Positions 5,823 through 11,015 of a stretch of 11,015 nt of DNA are shown here, piece by piece. The stretch is from NCBI GenBank assembly GCA_016872875.1, contig VGYW01000282.1, positions 1 through 11,015 of the forward strand. Reading direction: 5' to 3'. The DNA is from Planctomycetota bacterium (GTDB lineage Bacteria > Planctomycetota > PUPC01 > DSUN01). Within the stretch, counting starts at the first letter, position 1; every line of letters begins with the position of its first letter. A program made the position numbers and the translations under genes. The notes beneath the pieces were generated by a model. That model worked only from the letters and a program-made list of their open reading frames with translations. It searched no databases and had not been told where the DNA came from.

Positions 5823-7250
5823 ATGCGAACGCGTTCTCTGGTCTGCTCCCTGGCTGTCATGGCATCGTGCGTTCTGGCGGCAGGCGGCAGCGGACAGGTT
5901 GAGCCCGTCACCAAGGGGCAACGCGTCTTCACCTGCGGCCATAGCTTCCACGCATGGGTGGGCAACGTCCTGGGCGAAATCGCACGTGGCGCCGGCATCG
6001 CGGACCACCAGGTGGCCGGCGTCTCAATGATCGGCGGCTCGCGCGCGATCCAGCACTGGAACGTGCCGGACGAGAAGAACAAGGCGAAGCAGGCGCTCAA
6101 GGCCGGCCAGGTGGACGTGCTCACTCTCTCGGCGATGCACCAGCCCGACGACGGCATCGAGAAGTTCGCAAAGCTCGCAGTCGAGAACAACCCCAGCATC
6201 CGCGTGACGCTCCTGGAGTTCTGGCTGCCCTTTGGTTCCATGCAGTGGCCGTTCAAGGGGAAGAACGAGCCGGCCGACGTTGATGCGCGAAGCGCGGACG
6301 AGCTACGGAAACTGCACGAGCCCTACTTCAGGGCATACGACGACTACGTCGTGGCCCTGAACAAGAGCCTGGGCAAGCAGGCCGTCTACGTCGTGCCGAT
6401 GGGGCAGGCGGTGCTCGCCCTGCGCGAGAAGATCATCGCCGGCCAGGCGCCCGGGATCGCAAAGCAGTCCGAGCTGTTCACCGACAAGCTCGGCCACCCG
6501 GGACCGGCCTTGGAGATGCTCGAAGGGTATTGCCAGTTCGCCGTGGTGTACCGGCGGACGCCGGTCGGCCTGCCGATGCCGCCCAGGCTGGCCAAGAGGT
6601 ACAAGGAGGACCTCAACCGCCTCCTCCAGGAGATCGCCTGGGACGCCGTGACGCGCCATCCGCTGAGCGGCATCCAGGCGGAAACGGTCGCCGACGACTT
6701 CGTGCCGCTCTTGAACGGCAAGGACCTCTCGGGCTGGAACACGACGGGGAACTGGGTGGTCGAGGACGGGGGCGCGGTGGCACTCCGCCCGCGGCCCGGG
6801 GAGAGCGGCTGGACCCGCTATGGCGCCTACCTGACGACCGAGCGGAAGTACAAGGACTTCGTCCTCGACCTGGAGTTCAAGATCAACAAGGGCGGCAACT
6901 CCGGAGTGTTCCTGCGGGTCGGCAACCCGAAGGACCACGTCGCCAGCGGCTTCGAGATTCAGATTCTCGACACGCACGGCCTGAAGAACCCGGGCAACCA
7001 CGATTGCGGCGGCGTGATCGGCGCCGCGGCGCCGTCGAAGAACATGGCCAAGCCGGCCGGGGAGTGGAACCGCTACGTGATCACCTGCCAGGGCACCCGC
7101 CTGAAGGTCGAGATGAATGGCGAGCAGATCATCGACCTGGACCTCGCCAAGTCACCCCTGAAGGGCCGCCCGCTCGAGGGCTACATCGGCTTCCAGGACG
7201 AGGGCCTGCCCGTGTGGTATCGCAACGTGCGGATCAAGGAGCCGCGGTAG
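5823..7250 (+). CDS. Exported SGNH-like domain fused to a DUF1080 (3-keto-disaccharide hydrolase-like) domain
   Basis: A 475-aa protein. Residues 1-25 are a signal sequence. MASC16 is a poor lipobox, so lipoprotein anchoring is possible but uncertain. Residues 33-245 look SGNH-hydrolase-like: TCGHSF with Ser41 in the block I position and D221-K-L-G-H225 as the D-x-x-H block V, but GHS replaces the usual GDS. Residues 291-473 form a DUF1080 domain, with FVPLLNGKDLSGW (293-305), NSGVFLRV (359-366), GFEIQILD (377-384), PAGEWN (411-416) and IGFQDEGLPVWYRNVRIKE (455-473). DUF1080 proteins are annotated as 3-keto-disaccharide hydrolases with a beta-jelly-roll fold. AAAGGAG stands before the ATG at good spacing. 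The gene is monocistronic: palindromic elements lie on both sides. The role is probably periplasmic or surface sugar processing. The catalytic status of the N-terminal half is uncertain. Confidence 0.85.
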   Translation: MRTRSLVCSLAVMASCVLAAGGSGQVEPVTKGQRVFTCGHSFHAWVGNVLGEIARGAGIADHQVAGVSMIGGSRAIQHWNVPDEKNKAKQALKAGQVDVLTLSAMHQPDDGIEKFAKLAVENNPSIRVTLLEFWLPFGSMQWPFKGKNEPADVDARSADELRKLHEPYFRAYDDYVVALNKSLGKQAVYVVPMGQAVLALREKIIAGQAPGIAKQSELFTDKLGHPGPALEMLEGYCQFAVVYRRTPVGLPMPPRLAKRYKEDLNRLLQEIAWDAVTRHPLSGIQAETVADDFVPLLNGKDLSGWNTTGNWVVEDGGAVALRPRPGESGWTRYGAYLTTERKYKDFVLDLEFKINKGGNSGVFLRVGNPKDHVASGFEIQILDTHGLKNPGNHDCGGVIGAAAPSKNMAKPAGEWNRYVITCQGTRLKVEMNGEQIIDLDLAKSPLKGRPLEGYIGFQDEGLPVWYRNVRIKEPR

Positions 7251-7294
7251 GCCACCTGCCCTCGCATCGCTGGCTGATAGCGGGGAATGGCGCC

Positions 7295-7332
7295 GAGACG
7301 ATTTCACACTTGTACAAGTGTGGAATCGTCTC
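7295..7332. terminator. 38-nt near-perfect palindrome, possible terminator or repeat element
   Basis: GAGACGATT and AATCGTCTC flank an 18-base perfect palindrome (CACACTTG-TA-CAAGTGTG), with only one non-complementary pair (t opposite g) in the whole 38 bases. It lies 44 bp after the DUF1080 stop. There is no T tract on either side, so a classical intrinsic terminator is not shown. Its near-perfect symmetry also fits a dispersed palindromic repeat or protein-binding site. Confidence 0.5.
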
Positions 7333-7349
7333 CCGCGGGAAACCACTCG

Positions 7350-7557
7350 GATGAGCTCACTGTTCGGGTGCTTCGCACTGTGGCGTGCTTCCGGCGCTTA
7401 CGCATCACATACCGCCTGGTTGGCGGCGGGGAGCAGACGCTGGCCCAACTCGCCGGCGAGGTCGGCCCGCGCCGCGACGTCGCGAGCGCTCACCTTGCGC
7501 GCTTGCTGGCCGCGGGGCTGATCCAGTTACCTATGGGGGGTGTACTCAGGGCTGGCC
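7350..7557 (+). pseudogene. Truncated ArsR-like winged-helix regulator remnant
   Basis: The plus-strand frame through 7350 reads TVRVLRTVACFRRLRITYRL, then GGGEQTLAQLAGEVG, RRDVASAHLARLLAAGLIQL. This is the hallmark order of an ArsR-type winged helix: N-terminal helices, an E-x-T-x-x-x-L-A helix and the S-x-H-L-x-x-L-x-x-x-G-L-I recognition helix. No good start codon or Shine-Dalgarno sequence precedes it. The only in-frame ATG (7287) would translate the 38-nt palindrome. After GGVL the frame runs straight into the hairpin repeats at 7567 and 7680 rather than into the expected beta-wing and C-terminal helix, ending at 7745. I read it as a gene cut at both ends by palindromic elements. It could also be a short expressed HTH protein. 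Confidence 0.5.
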
Positions 7558-7566
7558 GCCCACGCC

Positions 7567-7612
7567 GCGCCAGAGTGCCACTTCGTGTGGGGAGCAAGTG
7601 GCACTCTGGCGC
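7567..7612. repeat. AGAGTGCCA-type hairpin repeat, copy 3
   Basis: Perfect 17-bp inverted arms (GCGCCAGAGTGCCACTT at 7567-7583 and its complement at 7596-7612) enclose a 12-base loop, CGTGTGGGGAGC. The same loop occurs in copy 4. It lies at the broken 3' side of the ArsR-like remnant. Confidence 0.8.
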
Positions 7613-7679
7613 TCTGGCCACATGGTGCGCTTCCGAAGTACTTGGGAATTGGAAAGTTAGGACTCGTCGCCCGCGCAGC

Positions 7680-7721
7680 GCCAGAGTGCCACTCCGTGTG
7701 GGGAGCAGGTGGCACTCTGGC
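7680..7721. repeat. AGAGTGCCA-type hairpin repeat, copy 4
   Basis: Arms of 13 bases (GCCAGAGTGCCAC at 7680-7692 and its complement at 7709-7721) surround the same CGTGTGGGGAGC loop as copy 3. Over a 40-base core the two copies differ at only two positions, so they are recent duplicates or are under constraint. A further small hairpin, GCTCCC-TTT-GGGAGC, lies at 7760-7774. The rest of 7775-7950 shows nothing recognisable. Confidence 0.78.
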
Positions 7722-7958
7722 ACCGCGTCCGGCGGTTGGGGCTGACCGCCACGCGGGCCGCTCCCTTTGGGAGCAAGACGCTGAAGGCCCCCGATGTTGT
7801 CCCCTCATCTGTGGAGGGCTGTACTTAGAAACCATCCCAGAGCCCAGACGTCCCCCGGAGCACGAGGTGGTTCACAAGACTTGCACTGCGGCGCTGCCAG
7901 GGGTTCTGCCTGCCTGAGGGTGTTCCCCGCCTGCTGCGCTGGTGGGTGGGGACCGGGG

Positions 7959-7987
7959 CTGGCGAAGCCGAGCAGCGGGTGTATAAT
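7959..7987 (+). promoter_or_regulatory. Possible promoter of the prepilin-like gene
   Basis: TATAAT at 7982-7987 is a perfect -10 box. The hexamer 17 bp upstream (CTGGCG, 7959-7964) matches the -35 consensus at only three of six positions. Transcription would begin near 7994, with AAGGAGG at 8025-8031 serving the ATG at 8040. Confidence 0.45.
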
Positions 7988-8039
7988 GTTCGTGTGGGCT
8001 TGAGGGTCGGACGCAAGGCACTCGAAGGAGGGTGGGACG

Positions 8040-8996
8040 ATGAGGACGACGCGCGGGTTCGGCACAATCGAGCAGCACCGCCGACGGCGGGGCAGCTCAC
8101 TGGGCCAAGTCCTGATCTGTTGCGCTGTCGTGGGCGGGCTCGCCCTCCTGCTGTTTCTCGCATTGCACATCTGCATCTACAATGGCCACCACGAACGCCC
8201 CGTCTCCTGCATGGTGAACCTGAGGATGATCGGGCAGGCGATGGCGAGCTACTGCACAGACTTCGATTCGTGGATGATCTGCGGCGGGAACCGGGCGGGC
8301 GAGCACGACGAGCCGCCGGCGGCCCTGCCGGGCAGCACCGAGCCCGACTTCCCCTTCTGGTACGAGGCACTGGCTCCCTACGTCAACAGTGCCGTGACGC
8401 ACGCGGAGGCCCGCAAGCGCTACGCCGAGCGAGAGGGGAGGGAACCGACGCGAGACCAGGTAGCGGACGAGGTCGCCCGGATGTGCATGTTGTACTCCTG
8501 CCGATCATCAAGGGGGCCAACTGCGATAAGCTACGGCTACAACTACGCCGCGCCGCATGGCGTGGACGCCATCTACAGGGAGAAGCCGGAGCTGACCAAG
8601 CTGTGGGAGCCGCCTGGCCCAGTGCCGGTCCTCTGGTATGGCCAGAGCGTACACTCCAGTATGCTCAATGACCCGTCGAACCAGATCGCCATCTGCGATG
8701 CGGGGCTGGTGACGAACGACGCGGACCTGAAGACGCCGTCCGACAAGTGGCAGGAGAGCGACGCGGCGAACGTGACGGGCTACGTCCGCTTCCCGCTCTG
8801 CGATGCCTACAAGCAGAGCGCCAAGTACCGGAGCGAGAGGGCCTGGCGGCCCGTGGGCCGGCACAACAAGAGGGCCGTCGTCCTCTGGTTCGACTGCCGG
8901 GCCAGGGCAATCGGCATCCGCGACATCGCGGACCACCCGTGGGGCGACCGGCGCTGCCTGTTCGACAACGTCGCGGACCCTCGATCCCCGAAGTGA
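8040..8996 (+). CDS. Prepilin-like, DUF1559-related single-TM protein
   Basis: A 318-aa protein. A basic N-terminus (RRRRG, ending at G18) is followed by one hydrophobic helix (about 21-46). After it comes C57-MVNLRMIGQAMASYCTDFDSW, which matches the C-x-x-NL-x-x-IG-x-A-x-x-x-Y-x-x-D stretch that follows the helix in planctomycete-type pseudopilins. A middle C-R-S block leads to SYGYNY (164-169). The end GRHNKRAVVLWFDCRARAIG (273-292) corresponds to the usual RHN..A.VLF.DGH segment, with DG replaced by DC. The cleavage signal is degenerate: G18-S-S-L-G-Q23 where GFTLIE is expected, so Gln replaces the +5 Glu. AAGGAGG lies eight bases before the ATG. A surface or envelope pseudopilin-like role is likely. 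Processing by prepilin peptidase is doubtful. A MITE begins five bases after the stop. Confidence 0.78.
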   Translation: MRTTRGFGTIEQHRRRRGSSLGQVLICCAVVGGLALLLFLALHICIYNGHHERPVSCMVNLRMIGQAMASYCTDFDSWMICGGNRAGEHDEPPAALPGSTEPDFPFWYEALAPYVNSAVTHAEARKRYAEREGREPTRDQVADEVARMCMLYSCRSSRGPTAISYGYNYAAPHGVDAIYREKPELTKLWEPPGPVPVLWYGQSVHSSMLNDPSNQIAICDAGLVTNDADLKTPSDKWQESDAANVTGYVRFPLCDAYKQSAKYRSERAWRPVGRHNKRAVVLWFDCRARAIGIRDIADHPWGDRRCLFDNVADPRSPK

Positions 8997-9000
8997 CACA

Positions 9001-9182
9001 CTATTGACCTCTGCATAAGTGATGTGCAGCCGAAGCAAGGCCTGTGTGGCACAGCCGCCCTCGGTTGTGCCCCGGAGACGGGCGCACGCCCTTGCGAACG
9101 GCGGCACAGCCGAGGGCGGCTGTGCCACATGGCTATGGCTCCGGGCCCTGCCCCTGCACATTACTTATGCAGAGGTCAATAG
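9001..9182. mobile_element. MITE-like element with 26-bp terminal inverted repeats and flanking TA
   Basis: The left end (9004-9029, beginning TTGACCTCTGCATAAGT) and right end (9154-9179) are inverted copies with one mismatch. TA lies immediately outside each end (9002-9003 and 9180-9181). Inside, 27-base arms at 9045-9071 and 9103-9129 are inverted with one mismatch, beginning TGTGGCACAGCCGCCCTCGG. The whole 180 bases can therefore fold into one long hairpin. It encodes no transposase. TA flanks are typical of IS630/Tc1-mariner type elements; that family link is inference. It begins just after the stop codon of the prepilin-like gene. Confidence 0.8.
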
Positions 9183-9209
9183 GATGGCGCCAATCTGAGG
9201 GCGCATGCC

Positions 9210-9419
9210 AGCCCGCAGGGCGGCAGCGCGATAGCCACGGGCGTAAGCCCGTGGGAAGGGCGATCCCCCCTATCCCAGCCCCCGCAGGGGGCGGCAGAAA
9301 CCACAGGACGCGAGCGAATCGGGGCTTCTACCGCCCCCTGCGGGGGCTGTGCAAGGGGTAACGCGGCGTCCCACGGGCTTACGCCCGTGGCTAGCGAGCT
9401 GCCGCCCCCTGCGGGGGCT
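9210..9419. repeat. Nested GC-rich palindrome cluster
   Basis: Six self-complementary blocks are arranged with mirror symmetry. TAGCCACGGGCGTAAGCCCG begins a 25-base block (9232-9256) whose perfect inverse is at 9369-9393. AGCCCCCGCAGGGGGCGG (9277-9294) has perfect inverses at 9331-9348 and 9402-9419. A shorter relative, AGCCCGCAGGGCGG, is at 9210-9223. Each block is itself a palindrome, so either many small hairpins or one large cruciform can form. It has no coding capacity. It is probably a non-autonomous repeat or an inverted pair of smaller repeats. Confidence 0.75.
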
Positions 9420-9473
9420 CGGACGGCGACATCTCATCAGGGCCAGTGCCATCCGTGGTACGCGGGAAGTGGT

Positions 9474-9503
9474 TTGACCTGGCCGCTGCTGCCGGCGTAG
9501 AAT
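9474..9503 (+). promoter_or_regulatory. Sigma-70-like promoter of the BNR_4-like gene
   Basis: TTGACC (9474-9479), an 18-bp spacer and TAGAAT (9498-9503) match the consensus at five of six positions in each box. A second -10-like TACAAT stands at 9533-9538 without a clear -35. The leader to the GTG at 9614 would be about 100 bases. Confidence 0.6.
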
Positions 9504-9566
9504 GCGGCCACTATCGGCTTCTGCGGAAGGGATACAATGCCGTGTGGCCTAGCGGAGTGTGGGTGC

Positions 9567-9593
9567 CACCCTCAACGGCTTCCGTTGAGGGTG
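9567..9593 (+). promoter_or_regulatory. Leader hairpin just before the BNR_4-like gene's ribosome binding site
   Basis: CACCCTCAACGG, loop CTT, CCGTTGAGGGTG: a perfect 12-bp stem with a 3-base loop. It ends five bases before AGGAGGAGG (9599-9607). There is no T tract, so it is not a simple terminator. It may stabilise the mRNA or shape access to the ribosome binding site. Confidence 0.55.
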
Positions 9594-9613
9594 CGGGCAG
9601 GAGGAGGCGCGAC

Positions 9614-10948
9614 GTGCGGAACTGGCTGTGGCTCATCGCGCTGTGCGCCGTGCGCGTGGCGGCGGGCGAAGCCGAGGGGGGGCTTGTGGTGAAGTCGTGC
9701 GTCGAGATCGCCAAGGTGTGGGCGGGACACCCCGTGGGCTTCGCGTTCGAGGCGCGGCCCGAGGGCCTCTACGTGGGCTTCTACGACCATGAGCGCCGCA
9801 TGGTCATCGGCCACCGCAAGCCCGGGGCGAAGGACTGGACGCTGAACGTGACCGACGAGCGGGTGGGCTGGGACAGCCATAACTCCATCGCCTTCGGCTT
9901 CGACCGCGAGGGCGTCCTGCACGTGGCGGCCAACATGCACTGCCGTCCGCTCCGCTATTGGCGGACGGAGCGGGCGGGGGACGTGGGCTCTCTCAAGGCC
10001 GTCCACCACATGGTCCGCACGGAGGAGAAGCGCTGCACCTATCCCCACTTCTTCGCGGGGCCGGGCGGGCAACTGCTCTTCACCTACCGCGACGGCGGGA
10101 GCGGGAACGGAAGCAACTACGTCAACGCCTACGACGAGAAGTCGCGGGCCTGGCGCCGCCAGCTCGACAAGCCGTTGTTCTCCGGCGAGGGGAAGATGAA
10201 CGCCTATCCCACGCCGATCCTGGCCGACGGGCGGGGGGTCTTTCACATCGCGTGGGTCTGGCGCGACACGCCCGACTGCTCGACCAACCACGACGTCTCC
10301 TACGCCCGCAGCCGCGACCTGAAGTCGTGGGAGACGAGCGACGGCCGCCCGCTCTCCCTGCCCATCACGCTGCGGAACGGCGAGGTGGCCGACCCCGTGC
10401 CCGCGCGCGGCGGGCTGCTGAACAACGTGAAGCTGAGCCTCGACGCAGCCGGCCGCCCGCTGATCGCCTACCACAAGTTCGACGCGGGCGGCAACACGCA
10501 GCTCTACCTCGCCCGCCGCGAGAAAGAGGGCTGGAAGACGTATCAGACGACGGACTGGGACTATCGCTGGGACTTCAAGGGGGGCGGCAGCATCCACTCC
10601 GAGATAGGCTATTCGGCGGCCACGGTCTGGCGCGACGGCAAGTCGCTGGTCCAGAGCTTCTCCCACCCCAAGGCAGGCTCCCACACGCGGCTGCTCGATG
10701 GCGAAACACTCCAGCCCACTGGCGAGGCGCCGCGTAGCGCCCCCTGGCCGCCCGAGGTGCGGAAGCTCGAATCCGATTTCCCCGGCATGGCCCTCCGCAC
10801 CCGCACCTGCGAGAGCAGCGGCGTCACCTACGTCCTGCGCTGGGAGACCCTCGGCGCGAACCGCGACCGCCCGCGCCCCGCCGCCGAAACCCCGCCCCCG
10901 AGCCGCTTGCTCCTCTACGAACTGGGCAGGGAAGGAGGCGAGAGATGA
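9614..10948 (+). CDS. Exported BNR_4-like (beta-propeller) protein, possible polysaccharide lyase or sialidase-like
   Basis: A 444-aa protein from a GTG start. An ATG at 9446 is in frame, but the extension overlaps the predicted promoter and leader hairpin. GTG 9614 follows AGGAGGAGG by six bases and opens a clear signal peptide (RNWLWLIALCAVRVAAG). The body shows repeated propeller-like strands: GLYVGFYDHERRMVIGHR, WDSHNSIAFGFDREGVLHVA, YPHFFAGPGGQLLFTYRDG, YPTPILADGRGVFHIAWVWR, HDVSYARSRDLKSWE, LSLDAAGRPLIAYHK. The order is as in BNR_4 (PF15892-type) proteins, which include polysaccharide-acting enzymes such as PL24/PL25-type ulvan lyases. I do not assign catalytic residues or a substrate. 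It overlaps the next gene by ATGA, so the two are coupled. It is probably periplasmic or extracellular, with a role in polysaccharide use. Confidence 0.82.
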   Translation: MRNWLWLIALCAVRVAAGEAEGGLVVKSCVEIAKVWAGHPVGFAFEARPEGLYVGFYDHERRMVIGHRKPGAKDWTLNVTDERVGWDSHNSIAFGFDREGVLHVAANMHCRPLRYWRTERAGDVGSLKAVHHMVRTEEKRCTYPHFFAGPGGQLLFTYRDGGSGNGSNYVNAYDEKSRAWRRQLDKPLFSGEGKMNAYPTPILADGRGVFHIAWVWRDTPDCSTNHDVSYARSRDLKSWETSDGRPLSLPITLRNGEVADPVPARGGLLNNVKLSLDAAGRPLIAYHKFDAGGNTQLYLARREKEGWKTYQTTDWDYRWDFKGGGSIHSEIGYSAATVWRDGKSLVQSFSHPKAGSHTRLLDGETLQPTGEAPRSAPWPPEVRKLESDFPGMALRTRTCESSGVTYVLRWETLGANRDRPRPAAETPPPSRLLLYELGREGGER

Positions 10949-11015
10949 GCTACAGGCACACACAGGGTGGCACCGTGATCCTCGTGCTCATGGCCGTGGC
11001 GGTGGCCGCGATGCT
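10945..11015 (+). CDS. Membrane or pseudopilin-like protein, N-terminal fragment at the window edge
   Basis: Only the first 23 codons are present, and the gene runs off the window. It starts MSYRHTQGGTVILVLMAVAV, followed by AAM. A short basic or polar N-terminus, Gly-Gly and then a hydrophobic helix resemble GspK-type or other pseudopilin starts (RxxG-x-x-L-hydrophobic) but lack a +5 Glu. AAGGAGG (10932-10938) precedes the ATG by six bases. The start overlaps the stop of the BNR_4-like gene (ATGA), so it belongs to the same operon. It could also be an ordinary membrane protein or signal peptide. Confidence 0.6.
   Translation, partial: MSYRHTQGGTVILVLMAVAVAAM

Noticed and set aside
5434..7721. 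Repeated hairpins considered as a CRISPR array
   Set aside because: The copies are few, irregularly spaced, scattered over more than 2 kb and separated by genes. There are no uniform spacers and no cas genes.
7540..7917. A 125-codon open frame over the hairpin repeats
   Set aside because: Most of it is translation of two hairpin copies (ECHFVWGASGTL and ECHSVWGAGGTL). It has no ribosome binding site and no known domain.
9446..9613. Upstream ATG extension of the BNR_4-like protein
   Set aside because: The added 56 residues would cover the promoter boxes and leader hairpin and would bury the signal peptide. GTG at 9614 has a far better ribosome binding site.
9572..10963. A 463-codon open frame on the minus strand
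   Set aside because: It mirrors the BNR_4-like gene, which has a signal peptide, ribosome binding site and propeller motifs. The antisense frame has none of these.

Overview
The window looks like a chromosomal piece of a high-GC Planctomycetota-type bacterium, or a related PVC or environmental lineage. The reasons are a GH127 arabinofuranosidase, a DUF1080 (3-keto-disaccharide hydrolase-like) enzyme, a BNR_4-type secreted sugar-acting protein, DUF1559-like prepilin architecture, and intergenic spaces full of GC-rich palindromic elements. This assignment is inferred from gene content only. Sampled 60-base lines in the metabolic genes are about 70% GC. Lines in the 459-2042 block are about 45-53%.

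Layout. 1-458: no supported gene, only a faint coding remnant. 459-2042, minus strand: a compact four-gene operon. It has three tandem, diverged paralogues of a tiny sigma-region-4-like helix-turn-helix protein (79, 85 and 75 aa), followed by a 261-aa protein with a C-terminal Swt1-type HEPN domain (R-x4-H motif). It is read from a perfect consensus promoter (TTGACA, 17 bp, TATAAT) through a short leader with a small hairpin. This is the most promising candidate for an undescribed conflict, defence or toxin-antitoxin-like module. 2456-5365, minus strand: a two-gene unit with a secreted alpha/beta hydrolase followed by GH127. 5366-5822: a divergent intergenic region packed with palindromic repeats.

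5823-7250, plus strand: an SGNH-like domain fused to DUF1080. 7251-8039: a 38-nt near-perfect palindrome, a truncated ArsR-like winged-helix remnant and two near-identical hairpin repeats. 8040-8996, plus strand: a one-TM prepilin-like protein. 9001-9182: a MITE-like element with 26-bp terminal inverted repeats flanked by TA. 9210-9419: a second, nested palindromic element. 9614-10948, plus strand: an exported BNR_4-like protein starting at GTG, overlapping by ATGA the start of a membrane or pseudopilin-like gene (10945 onward) cut by the window edge.

Functionally, the two-gene minus unit and the DUF1080 and BNR_4 genes fit scavenging of plant or algal polysaccharide. The AT-richer HTH-HEPN operon looks like an inserted accessory cassette. 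The spaces between genes are dominated by at least three palindromic repeat families.
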